A stretch of DNA of 64,000 bases, taken from NCBI GenBank assembly GCA_937870635.1, contig CALMZP010000147.1:62001-126000 (forward strand), written 5' to 3'. The position numbers were made by a program, and so were the translations under genes. The DNA is from an uncultured Acidobacteriota bacterium. Its GTDB lineage: Bacteria; Acidobacteriota; Thermoanaerobaculia; Gp7-AA8. This document shows positions 39,864-51,207 of this stretch, in pieces. The notes beneath the pieces were generated by a model, which worked only from the letters and a program-made list of their open reading frames with translations, made no database searches and was not told the DNA's origin. Position 1 is the first letter of the stretch, and each line of letters starts with the position of its first letter.

Positions 39864-40142
39864 CCGTTAACCGTTAACCGTTAACCGTTAACCGTTAACC
39901 GTTAACCGTTAACCGTTAACCGTTAACCGTTAACCGTCAAGAAGCGTAATCCGTGGGTCTGTTTCGTCAAGGCTCGATGGAGCCGCGGGCGATCTCGCCC
40001 GCGGGGTGGGGGGGGAAACCGACCTGGCGGGCGGGATCGCCCGCGGCTCCACTGCTAACCCGAAGCCCACGGTTAACGGTTAACGGTTAACGGTTAACGG
40101 TGAACGGTTAACGGTCAACGGTTAACGGTCAACGGTTAACGG
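39858..40142. repeat. Composite repeat: GTTAACC arrays around a family A palindrome
   Basis: The left array 39858-39938 contains about eleven near-identical CGTTAAC units; the right array 40069-40142 contains about ten CGGTTAA-type units in reverse orientation, with GTGAACG and GTCAACG variants. Between them (39978-40051) is GGAGCCGCGGGCGATCTCGC...GATCGCCCGCGGCTCC. The whole gap between the GNAT and PAP2 genes is repeat. Confidence 0.96.
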
Positions 40143-40173
40143 ATCAAGGCAACGTTCGATACACTTCGCGCCC

Positions 40174-40869
40174 GTGAAGAAACGCCCACCACGCAATCCC
40201 AAACGGCGGCAACGCTTCCTGCCACTCGCGATCGGAACGAGCGGCGGCGTCGCCCTCGCTTCGCTCGCTTTCTGGTTCTTCAAGCAGCAGGCCGATCAGG
40301 TCGTCCGCGGGACCGCGGATCGCTACGACACGGCGATCATGAAAGCGGTCCACACGATCGACAACCCGCCGATGCACAACACCATGCACGCGATCACGCA
40401 ACTGGGATCCCATGCAGCGATCGGCTCGGCCGCGGGCATCACGGCCCTTCTCCTTCTGAAGAACGGGCGAAAGCACGACGCCTGGACGATCGTGATCAGC
40501 ACGGGCGGCGCGATGGCGATCAATACGATCCTGAAAAACGTGTTCCAGCGGCAGCGGCCTCAGGAGCTGGCCCGGCGGATCAAGCTGCCGCGCTCCCACA
40601 GTTTCCCGAGCGGGCACTCGCTCCTTTCGGCCGCCACCTATCCGATCGTCGCGCATCATCTCGTCGAACGGCATTCCGTTGCGGTTCAGGCGTTCGCGCA
40701 CAGCCTCGCCGGCATGATCATTCTCAGCGTCGGCTTCTCGCGCGTCTATTTCGGCGTACACTTCCCCTCCGACGTCCTCGGCGGTTTCGCGGCCGGCTTC
40801 GGCTGGCTCGGCCTCACCTCCCTGTCCCACACGTTCGTCGACAAGGCAGAAGGGCGCCTCGAGGCGTGA
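40174..40869 (+). CDS. PAP2-family phosphatase
   Basis: Integral-membrane type 2 phosphatidic-acid phosphatase of 231 aa. The acid-phosphatase motifs are intact: KNVFQRQRP, PSGHS and SRVYFGVHFPSDVLGG. Several hydrophobic helices span the protein. The start is GTG 40174. Substrate could be phosphatidate, undecaprenyl-PP or phosphatidylglycerol phosphate; it cannot be decided from sequence. Confidence 0.92.
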   Translation: MKKRPPRNPKRRQRFLPLAIGTSGGVALASLAFWFFKQQADQVVRGTADRYDTAIMKAVHTIDNPPMHNTMHAITQLGSHAAIGSAAGITALLLLKNGRKHDAWTIVISTGGAMAINTILKNVFQRQRPQELARRIKLPRSHSFPSGHSLLSAATYPIVAHHLVERHSVAVQAFAHSLAGMIILSVGFSRVYFGVHFPSDVLGGFAAGFGWLGLTSLSHTFVDKAEGRLEA

Positions 40870-40911
40870 CCGCCGAAGAATTGCCCAAACGAAAGATCTG
40901 TTGAGAGAACC

Positions 40912-44650
<3,739 letters not shown>

Positions 44651-44652
<2 letters not shown>

Positions 44653-44839
44653 GTGCTTGGTGCTTGGGCTTGGTGCTTGGTGCCGGGACCGCGCCCGCCA
44701 CGTCACCCTGAGCCGCGAAGACGGCGAAGGGCCTCAAACTACGTACGTCGCATCCTGAGGTCCTTCGTCTTCTTCTCAGGATGACGTGACCGCGATCCTC
44801 GCCTCAGGGCGATTCGCCCAGCACCCAGCACCAAGCCCT
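44651..44839. repeat. Composite repeat: TGCTTGG arms around a CACCCTGAG palindrome
   Basis: Left arm AAGTGCTTGGTGCTTGGGCT, then TGGTGCTTGGTGCC. Inner palindrome CGTCACCCTGAGCCGCGAAG...CTTCTCAGGATGACGTG (44701-44788). Right arm CAGCACCCAGCACCAAGCCC at 44819. Begins at the kgd stop codon. Confidence 0.9.
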
Positions 44840-44842
44840 GCA

Positions 44843-44897
44843 ATTAGGCTATTACAACATATTTTCTTGCCTAATAACATCGCATCCAAGCTATGAT
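44843..44897 (+). promoter_or_regulatory. AT-rich promoter with operator-like inverted repeat
   Basis: An AT-rich island in GC-rich DNA. ATTAGGC (44843-44849) and GCCTAAT (44869-44875) form a 7-bp perfect inverted pair. TTGCCT at 44867 (possible -35) and TATGAT at 44892 (possible -10) have a 19-base spacer, slightly long. The next gene starts at 44923 with AGGAGG. The right half-site overlaps the -35, as an activator or repressor site would. Confidence 0.55.
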
Positions 44898-44922
44898 CAC
44901 ATAATTCTATTCAGGAGGATTC

Positions 44923-45750
44923 ATGATCAAAAAGCTTGGAGCACTCAGTCTCGCGGTCATCCTTGGCAGCACCACACTCTTCGCCGGCACCCGTCTCGAT
45001 CCGGTCGGGAACATCGTGATGAGCGATGGCGCCGGCGACACGCTGATCTTCCCCGTCGCGGGAAGCGTGCAGGGACTGAACGGAACCCACTTCCGCACTG
45101 AAGTGACGCTCGCCAACTTCGAGGAGGAGGAGCAGGAAGTTCTCGTGGAGTGGCTCGAGCAGGGCGCGACGGTTCCATTCGCCGCGGTGCGGCTGACGCT
45201 CGAGGCCGGGCGCTATCGCTACTGGGAAGACTTCGTCGCCACCGAGCTTTCGCGGAGCGGCAAGCTCGGCGCGCTGCGCGTCCGCGCGGTCAATACCGGC
45301 ACGACTGTCACGGACACGAATGCGCGGATCAATGGGTTCTCGCGCATCTGGACGCAGCAGCCGAACGGTCCGGGCACGAGCTCGATGGCGCTCGCCCCGA
45401 TCGACGAGACGGATCTCGGCACGATCAATACCGCCACGGCGTTCATCCTCGGTCTGCGCCAGGACGTGCAGTACCGCACGAACGTCGGCATCGTGAACCT
45501 GGCCACCGTCGACCGCGTATTCACGGTCGAGCCGAGGGTGACGTTCGGTGGGAACCCGGCGGCGTTCACCGTGACGGTTCCCGCGCGCTCGATGCAGCAG
45601 GTCAATCTTCCGCAAGGAAATTTCGGTGGCGTCGCGCTGAGGATCACGCCGTCAGCGCCCGGCGCTTGGAGCGCTTATGGCGCCTCGGTGGACAACCAGA
45701 GCGGCGATGGCTGGATCTCGAAGGCTGAGTATTCGGTTCGGCAGCCGTAA
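44923..45750 (+). CDS. Secreted protein of unknown function
   Basis: Signal peptide (GALSLAVILGSTTLFAG) and about 250 residues of beta-sandwich-like sequence (LIFPVAGSVQGLNGTHFRTE, VTLANFEEEEQEVLVEWLEQ, YRTNVGIVNLATVDRVFTVE, GGVALRITPSAPGAWSAYG). Resembles other exported proteins of this lineage with no named family. Strong SD AGGAGG, and a distinct AT-rich upstream region suggests regulated or high expression. Confidence 0.75.
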   Translation: MIKKLGALSLAVILGSTTLFAGTRLDPVGNIVMSDGAGDTLIFPVAGSVQGLNGTHFRTEVTLANFEEEEQEVLVEWLEQGATVPFAAVRLTLEAGRYRYWEDFVATELSRSGKLGALRVRAVNTGTTVTDTNARINGFSRIWTQQPNGPGTSSMALAPIDETDLGTINTATAFILGLRQDVQYRTNVGIVNLATVDRVFTVEPRVTFGGNPAAFTVTVPARSMQQVNLPQGNFGGVALRITPSAPGAWSAYGASVDNQSGDGWISKAEYSVRQP

Positions 45751-45772
45751 CGTGGTGCAGCGGTTTTAGAAA

Positions 45773-45878
45773 GCTGTCATCCGAGCGTCAGCGAGGGACC
45801 TGGGGGGATGGGGGGTGCGAAGATCGATCTTCGCGCCCCCTTCACACCGAGGTCCCTCGCTACGCTCGCGATGACAGC
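45773..45878. repeat. Nested palindrome, GTCATCCGAGCG...CGCTCGCGATGAC module
   Basis: Outer arms GCTGTCATCCGAGCGTCAGC and GCTACGCTCGCGATGACAGC, then GAGGGACCT/AGGTCCCTC; an inner stem GGGGGGTGCGAAGATC/GATCTTCGCGCCCCC sits in the loop. Located between convergent genes. Confidence 0.9.
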
Positions 45879-45884
45879 CGGCCT

Positions 45885-46424
45885 TCACCGATCGCCGTGC
45901 GGCGGAGGCTCTTCGATGGCGGGCTCTTTCGTTTCCGGTTCGGCGGCGGCGGCCTGCACATCGACCGGTTTCGCTTCGGCGACCACCTGGAACTTGACGA
46001 CCTCGGGCGGCGCGACCTCGATCTCCTTCTCCGCGAGCGCCTGCTGTTCGGCGATCTGCTTCGCGGTATCGATCAGAGCCTGCGCGACGGCGTTCACGTC
46101 GAACGGCTTTTTGATCACGCGGCGCACCATCGAATCGTCGAGACTGGCCACATCCCCATTCGCCATGGCCGTCGCAACGAGCACGACCGGCCGCGGATCG
46201 AGAGTGCTGATCTTCTGCAGCAGCTCGTAACCGCTTAGCCGGGGCATCATCAGGTCGATAATGGCGATCGCATAGGGCCTGGCCTGGAGCATCTCCAGCG
46301 CCTGGACGCCGTCGTTCGCGGTGTCGACCTCGAATCCGGCGCGCAGCCCGATGCGCGCGAGCAGCTGGCGGATCGGTTTCTCGTCATCTACGACGAGAAG
46401 CCGCTTCTTGTCACCATTCGCCAC
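45885..46424 (-). CDS. Response regulator receiver with acidic/proline tail
   Basis: Receiver domain (about 8-125) with VDDEKPI, phosphoacceptor Asp in IIDLMMP, Thr-like switch VATAMA and Lys in IKKPF. A roughly 55-residue tail follows (EVAPPEVVKFQVVAEAKPVD, AAEPETKEPAIEEPPPHGDR), low in complexity and likely disordered. No DNA-binding domain. Stop is seven bases from the adjacent palindrome. Confidence 0.88.
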   Translation of the reverse strand: MANGDKKRLLVVDDEKPIRQLLARIGLRAGFEVDTANDGVQALEMLQARPYAIAIIDLMMPRLSGYELLQKISTLDPRPVVLVATAMANGDVASLDDSMVRRVIKKPFDVNAVAQALIDTAKQIAEQQALAEKEIEVAPPEVVKFQVVAEAKPVDVQAAAAEPETKEPAIEEPPPHGDR

Positions 46425-46497
46425 ACCCTATGAGACTGCAAGGCCTGTGCTAAATCGGACAAGCTCTAAATCCTGCCCCGCTCAGCGGTTACCAGCA

Positions 46498-46983
46498 CTA
46501 GACGGTTTGCTTCAGCAAGTCTCGATGCCAGGACTGGCCGGCAGTCTTTTCCCACGACCCCGACCGGACTTCGCCGAGCCTCGACACGGTCGTGTCGAAC
46601 ACGTGCGTATGCATGTCGGCGCTGGCCCGGAATTCGGGTCGGGAGAGGGCGTCCGGGCGGCCGTCACCGTGCCGGAAGAAAACGCGCGCACTGTCGAGGA
46701 TCGTGACTCCGAGCTGGCGCTCAAGGTCGCGGAGCGTGCCGAACATCCTGTCGATCGAGCAGCCGGAAGTCTCCGCCTGCTTGTCGACCGCGATGACGAG
46801 AAAGGACCCTTCGATGAGATCGCGTCCGGCGTGGATCGGTGAGCCGTGCGCAGCCCAGTCCGCAAGGAACCGGTCGACGGTTCCGAGGAAGTGTGCCGCC
46901 TTCTTTTCGTCGAGCGCGGGAGAGATCCCGAAGACCCAGGTCTGCGCTTCATCGGGGAGTGAGGAGAGTTCAATGCGAGGCAT
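46498..46983 (-). CDS. Conserved hypothetical protein
   Basis: The 161-aa cytoplasmic protein contains RFLADWAAHGSPIHAGRDLI, GSFLVIAVDKQAETSGCSID and RVFFRHGDGRPDALSR. The DWAAHG...SGCSID signature matches a small conserved family sometimes labelled ABC transporter ATPase, although no Walker motif is present. Function unknown. It is divergent from the TerB gene with only 28 bp between. Confidence 0.75.
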   Translation of the reverse strand: MPRIELSSLPDEAQTWVFGISPALDEKKAAHFLGTVDRFLADWAAHGSPIHAGRDLIEGSFLVIAVDKQAETSGCSIDRMFGTLRDLERQLGVTILDSARVFFRHGDGRPDALSRPEFRASADMHTHVFDTTVSRLGEVRSGSWEKTAGQSWHRDLLKQTV

Positions 46984-46987
46984 GCCC

Positions 46988-47001
46988 TTAGCGTAAGCTA
47001 A
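46988..47001. promoter_or_regulatory. Small palindrome in a divergent gap
   Basis: TTAGC-GTAA-GCTAA, a perfect 5-bp inverted pair, fills half of the 28-bp gap between divergent genes and could serve both promoters. Weak evidence. Confidence 0.3.
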
Positions 47002-47011
47002 ACTCGCGCCC

Positions 47012-47479
47012 GTGAGCTTTTCGACCCTCGTTCAACGGATCAGGGACGGCCTGTCCGCCGAGCCGGCCACCAGCCAGTCTCACGAGGAGCGGCTCCGGCT
47101 GGCCACGGCCGCGGTCCTTCTCGATATTGCCTATGCCGACGGCACGTTCTCGCCCGCCGAGGGTGGCAACGTCGTGGACTATCTTCAGAAGGCGTTCCGG
47201 TTACCGCCGGACGACGTGCAGGAGCTGATTGCCGCTGCCAGGGAAATCCGCGACCACACGATCGATCATTTCGCGATGACCAATTACATCCGCAAGAATG
47301 TCGCACTCGAGGAGCGGATCGAAATCGTGCGGACGATGTGGCGAACCGCGTACGCCGATGGCAGACTCACCGAATACGAGAACTACCTGATCCGGAAACT
47401 GTCCGACCTCCTGGGTCTCGAGCACCATGTGATGATCGATACCAAAGTCAGCGTCCTGCGGGAGATGGAAGCCCGATGA
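47012..47479 (+). CDS. TerB-family protein
   Basis: The 155-aa all-helical TerB-fold protein, with the acidic metal-site helix pairs (LLDIAYADGTFSPAEGGNVV and MWRTAYADGRLTEYENYLIR). Many TerB-like proteins are membrane-associated stress or surface-sensing factors; no tellurite-resistance genes are present here, so no such role is claimed. GTG start. Its stop overlaps the following start (ATGA). Confidence 0.85.
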   Translation: MSFSTLVQRIRDGLSAEPATSQSHEERLRLATAAVLLDIAYADGTFSPAEGGNVVDYLQKAFRLPPDDVQELIAAAREIRDHTIDHFAMTNYIRKNVALEERIEIVRTMWRTAYADGRLTEYENYLIRKLSDLLGLEHHVMIDTKVSVLREMEAR

Positions 47480-48435
47480 GATTCGCCGCTGCCAGCATCT
47501 TCGCTCTGCTACTCGCGGTGCCGGCCTCGGCGCAGCGGTGGCAGCTGCAGAGCAACTTCTGGGTGAGCCTCCACCAGACCATGCTCGACGCGGCGCAGAA
47601 CGGCAAGGCGCTCGAAGCGCCGATGACCCCCGATGAACGATCGGCGTGGAACAACGCCGTCCACGAATATCGCATCCGCTTTTACGAACGCTCACTGATC
47701 TTCGACGACGAGCTGGTGAAGATCAACGACGGACTCTCATCCGCCGGTGAGCTTCCACCGGAGGGCTTCGCCGAGGTCGTGACGAAAGCTCTTCTCAGCG
47801 CGGCGCCGGTTTACCGGAAGCACCGCTGGGCGACCGACGACCGCACGAACCAGTTCTGGATCTCCATCGCCGAAGGCATGCTCCGCGATACGGGAGAAGA
47901 GCTCGTTCGGGAGCACGCCCGGATCTACGGTGCTCAGTTCCCGTCGCGCGTGACCGTCGATGTCACCCCTGCGGCCGGGCTGCTCGGCGCCTACACCACA
48001 CTCAATTCGAATGGCCTCGTGCACGTCACGATCTCCAGCCGCGATCAGCGTTACCAGGGTTATGCGGCCCTGGAGATGCTCCTGCACGAGGCCTCGCATG
48101 CGGTCGTCGGCGCGACGACGGGCGCGATCGGTTCCGAGATCCAGAACGTGGCGCGCAACAACGGCATGCTCGCGCCGCGCGAGCTGTGGCACGCCATCCT
48201 CTTCTACACGTCGGGCGAGCTCGCGCGCCGCGTTCTGCGCGAGCGTGGCATCACCGACTACGTCCCCTACATCTACAGACAGTCGATGTTCGACCGCGGC
48301 TATCTCGCGTTCAAGCAGCCGCTGGAGACCTTCTGGCAGTCGTACCTCGACGGCCGGATGGACCGCGGCTCAGCGATCACCGCGATCGTCAAGGCAACGG
48401 GAACGCTGCCGCCGGCCCGCGTTCGCGGGTTGTGA
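47476..48435 (+). CDS. Exported zinc metallopeptidase-like protein
   Basis: Signal peptide (FAAASIFALLLAVPASAQ) and a 300-residue domain containing LLHEASHAVVG near residue 205, an HExxH zinc motif (HEASH), and a helix-rich C-terminus (ELWHAILFYTSGELARRVLR, QSMFDRGYLAFKQPLETFW). The third zinc ligand could be a Glu in that segment, but this is not certain. Peptidase activity is inferred from the motif only. Overlaps the TerB gene by four bases. Confidence 0.7.
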   Translation: MRFAAASIFALLLAVPASAQRWQLQSNFWVSLHQTMLDAAQNGKALEAPMTPDERSAWNNAVHEYRIRFYERSLIFDDELVKINDGLSSAGELPPEGFAEVVTKALLSAAPVYRKHRWATDDRTNQFWISIAEGMLRDTGEELVREHARIYGAQFPSRVTVDVTPAAGLLGAYTTLNSNGLVHVTISSRDQRYQGYAALEMLLHEASHAVVGATTGAIGSEIQNVARNNGMLAPRELWHAILFYTSGELARRVLRERGITDYVPYIYRQSMFDRGYLAFKQPLETFWQSYLDGRMDRGSAITAIVKATGTLPPARVRGL

Positions 48436-48440
48436 ACTTG

Positions 48441-48533
48441 ATCCTGAGCGAAGCGAAGGATCTTCGGTGCACCTGCGACGGTCGTGGCTGGATCTTCGTT
48501 CGTGCACCGGAGATCCTTCGCTTCGCTCAGGAT
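48441..48533. repeat. 32-bp near-perfect inverted repeat, ATCCTGAGCGAAGCGAAGGAT module
   Basis: Left arm 48441-48472 ATCCTGAGCGAAGCGAAGGA...GTGCAC; right arm 48502-48533 is its reverse complement with one mismatch. Loop of 29 bases. Lies between the convergent metallopeptidase and agmatinase genes and supplies the agmatinase stop codon. Confidence 0.93.
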
Positions 48534-49576
48534 AGACTTTTGAGCGCGAACCCGATCATTTTGTACAAGAGTCGCGCGCCGACGTTTGCGTCCCACTCCG
48601 TCTCGCCCGGCGAGACTTCGCATAGATCGAGACCGACGATCTTTTTCCCCGACCGTACGATCGCGCGCAGAAGGCCGATCGCCTCGTTCCACGACAGCCC
48701 GCCGGGAACCGGCGTGCCTGTTCCGGGGCAGAGCGTCGGATCGAGGCCATCGATGTCCCACGACAGATAGACCGTCGCCGGCAGCGCAGCCACGATCGAA
48801 TCGGCGATCGACGCGAACGACTCTCCGCGATCTTTCCGCAGTGCGACGTCGGCATCGAAGAACGTCTCGATGCGTCCGCGCGAACCGGCGATCATCTGGC
48901 TCTCCGCGTGGCCGAGATCGCGTACGCCCACCTGCACGAGCTTCCCGACCTTCGGCAGGCGTGTCATGACGTTGTGAAAGATCGAAGCATGCGACCACGT
49001 GAAGCCTTCATATGCGTCGCGAAGATCGGCGTGAGCATCGAGATGCAGGATGCCGAGGCCGGGATAGCGTTCTGAGTAGGCGCGGATCGCGCCGAACGGG
49101 ACAGAATGATCGCCGCCCAGGACGACCGCCATCTTGTCCTGATTGAGAAGGTCGATGGTCTGCTCGTAGACCCACTCATTCACCTTCTCGCCGATCCTGT
49201 TGACCTTCTCCGCGGCGGCACGAGTCTTCCGATCGACGGCGCCCCCTTCTCTGATCACCGGCGCCGCAATCGCTTTCGCCTCACGATTCCACGCGATGAC
49301 TTTGCGGGGAATGTCGAGCATGGCGATTCCCAGCTCGTAGGGACGGCCCGTCTCATGATCGTAAAGATCGACCTGGCGTGACGCTTCGAGCACCGCCTTC
49401 GGCCCTCGCGAGGTGCCGCCGCCATACGACGTCGTCGCCTCGAACGGGACGGGAATGACGATGACTCCGGCGTCGTCCGCCGTGAACGGGAGGCCGTAGA
49501 TGCCGTCGCCGGTCGCGGGAGCATCCGGGTCGAACGCCGGAGCGGCAGCAGCAGAGGGTTTCTTCGGCTTTGGCAC
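48527..49576 (-). CDS. speB: Agmatinase/arginase (ureohydrolase) family enzyme
   Basis: Manganese ureohydrolase of 349 aa: GGDHSVPFG, LHLDAHADLRD, SHASIFHN and SWDIDGLDP carry the metal-binding His and Asp residues, and the C-terminal EVSPGETEWDANVGA is family-typical. The N-terminus has a 25-residue low-complexity extension. The GTG start overlaps the stop of the upstream zinc-ribbon gene (TAGTG). Agmatine is the likely substrate, but formiminoglutamate or guanidino-acids are possible. Confidence 0.9.
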   Translation of the reverse strand: MPKPKKPSAAAAPAFDPDAPATGDGIYGLPFTADDAGVIVIPVPFEATTSYGGGTSRGPKAVLEASRQVDLYDHETGRPYELGIAMLDIPRKVIAWNREAKAIAAPVIREGGAVDRKTRAAAEKVNRIGEKVNEWVYEQTIDLLNQDKMAVVLGGDHSVPFGAIRAYSERYPGLGILHLDAHADLRDAYEGFTWSHASIFHNVMTRLPKVGKLVQVGVRDLGHAESQMIAGSRGRIETFFDADVALRKDRGESFASIADSIVAALPATVYLSWDIDGLDPTLCPGTGTPVPGGLSWNEAIGLLRAIVRSGKKIVGLDLCEVSPGETEWDANVGARLLYKMIGFALKSLS

Positions 49577-49869
49577 TAGTCCCAGTCCATCGGATTGACG
49601 GGCTTCACGTCCGATTTCTCCGCGCGCTGCAGAGCTTCGCGAAACTTCTCTTCCAGGATCCGGGCCCGGTCTTTCTGGCTCTCGATGTTTCTGTCGAAAC
49701 GCCTCGCCGCTTCGCTCTTCTGCGCTTCGAGATTCTGAACCATCGACTCGAGCGATCCGCCCGGTCCCTTCGTCTCCTTCGCTTTGTGCAGGAGCACCTC
49801 ACCGCTCAGGCGGTCGACCACGATCAGCGCGTCGCAGCAGGGACACTGGATCTCGAAATTCTTGGCCAT
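49576..49869 (-). CDS. Small zinc-ribbon/coiled-coil protein
   Basis: The 97-aa protein begins NFEIQCPCCDALIVVD, with a CPCC motif that could bind zinc or act as a redox pair, followed by a charged helix (about 45-85, NLEAQKSEAARRFDRNIESQ) likely to form a coiled coil. No named function. Translationally coupled to the agmatinase gene (TAGTG). Confidence 0.7.
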   Translation of the reverse strand: MAKNFEIQCPCCDALIVVDRLSGEVLLHKAKETKGPGGSLESMVQNLEAQKSEAARRFDRNIESQKDRARILEEKFREALQRAEKSDVKPVNPMDWD

Positions 49870-49982
49870 GGCAGTCGAAGTCTATTTCACTTTCCGGCGG
49901 CGCGGCGGCGCGGTCCCGCGGGGGCGCCGGAGGGACAGTGGTCACCGCGCCTCGGTTGTTCGTTGCCGTACGGAAGTCGTGT

Positions 49983-51101
49983 TCACCCCAGCGCTTCCCT
50001 CAGATCCGCCACGAGATCGTCGGGGTGCTCCAGTCCCACGGACAGCCTCAGAAGATTGGGCGGAGTTTTTGACGCCGGGCCCTCGCTCGACGCGCGATGC
50101 TCGATCAGACTCTCCACGCCTCCGAGCGACGTCGCGCGCGTGAAAAGACGCGTGCGTCCGGCCACTGCCAGCGCCTCTTCCCGCCCCCCCTCCACGAGAA
50201 ACGAGAGCATGCCTCCGCATGCCGACATCTGTCGCCGCGCCACCTCGTGTCCCGGATGCGATGGGAGACCGGGATAGAAAACCTCTGCCACGCGAGCGTG
50301 AGCGCTCAGGAACTCTGCCACCGCGCTCGCATTTTCCGAATGGACACGCATACGCGCCGCCAGTGACCGGATCCCGCGCATGACCAGCCAGGAATTGAAC
50401 GGTGACGCAACGCCGCCGGTCAGCAGCCGTGCCCGCTCGACACGCTCGAAGAGTTCGTCGCGCCGCGCGAACGCGAGCGCGCCGCCCTGCACGTCGCTGT
50501 GACCTCCCAGGTACTTCGTGCTGGAGTGCAGGACGACATCGGCTCCGAGCTCGATCGGCCGCTGAAGGACCGGAGTGGCAAATGTCCCGTCGACCACGGC
50601 GAGCGCGCCGCGCGCATGCGCGAGTTTCACGATCGCCTCGATGTCGACGACCTTCATCAGCGGGTTCGACGGCGACTCGATCCATACCAGTCGTGTCGCG
50701 GGAGTTATCGCGCGTTCCGCGGAAGCGAAACTGGCCATGTCCACGACGCTGACGGTCAGACCCCAGCGCGATGCGAATTCGGTTCCCAGCGCGCGGATGG
50801 CGTAGTAGCAGTCATCGGGCAGGAGAACGTGCGAGCCGGGCGGCATCGCCTGCAGGACCGCGGTCACCGCGGCCATGCCGGAGGCGAACACGAGCGCGGC
50901 CTGGCCAGAGTCGATCGCGGCCAGCGCCGTCTCGAGCCGCTCCTGGGTGGGGTTCCCATCACGGATGTAGCTGAATCCCCGGGGAGTCTCGCCGTCCGCG
51001 GATCGTTCGAACGTCGTGGACAGATGAATGGGCGGAGCGATCGCCCCGGTGAGCTCGTCTACCTCGGAACCGGCGTGAATGGCGATTGTTTCGAAGCGCA
51101 T
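49983..51101 (-). CDS. PLP-dependent Cys/Met metabolism enzyme (cystathionine gamma-synthase/lyase-like)
   Basis: The 372-aa gamma-family transsulfuration enzyme contains YIRDGNPTQERLETALAAID, SGMAAVTAVLQAMPPGSHVL, ESPSNPLMKVVDIEAIVKLA and the PLP-lysine motif HSSTKYLGGHSDV. Could be cystathionine gamma-synthase, gamma-lyase or methionine gamma-lyase; the decisive residues are not conclusive. ATG 51101 is chosen because the family N-terminus MRFETIAIHAGSE begins there; GGAGG lies immediately before it. Confidence 0.88.
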   Translation of the reverse strand: MRFETIAIHAGSEVDELTGAIAPPIHLSTTFERSADGETPRGFSYIRDGNPTQERLETALAAIDSGQAALVFASGMAAVTAVLQAMPPGSHVLLPDDCYYAIRALGTEFASRWGLTVSVVDMASFASAERAITPATRLVWIESPSNPLMKVVDIEAIVKLAHARGALAVVDGTFATPVLQRPIELGADVVLHSSTKYLGGHSDVQGGALAFARRDELFERVERARLLTGGVASPFNSWLVMRGIRSLAARMRVHSENASAVAEFLSAHARVAEVFYPGLPSHPGHEVARRQMSACGGMLSFLVEGGREEALAVAGRTRLFTRATSLGGVESLIEHRASSEGPASKTPPNLLRLSVGLEHPDDLVADLREALG

Positions 51102-51141
51102 CCTCCAAACGTAGCATGGCCCGAACCTTGAAACGCTTTTG

Positions 51142-51190
51142 GTGGGCAACCCCGCCTGCAACGCTCTCCCGGGCGGGGTCGCCCGCGCCA
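51142..51190. repeat. Family A-like palindrome
   Basis: GTGGGCAACCCCGCC and GGGCGGGGTCGCCCGCGCCAC form an imperfect inverted repeat between the PLP enzyme and the REC-GGDEF gene. Confidence 0.6.
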
Positions 51191-51207
51191 CAGCCCTCAA
51201 CAGCTCG

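Noticed and set aside
39858-39938. Telomere-like repeat marking a linear chromosome end
   Set aside because: Similar seven-base arrays with other units lie throughout the window, between ordinary genes, and each has an opposite arm.
39858-40142. CRISPR array
   Set aside because: Repeats are 7 bases with no spacers and no cas genes are present.
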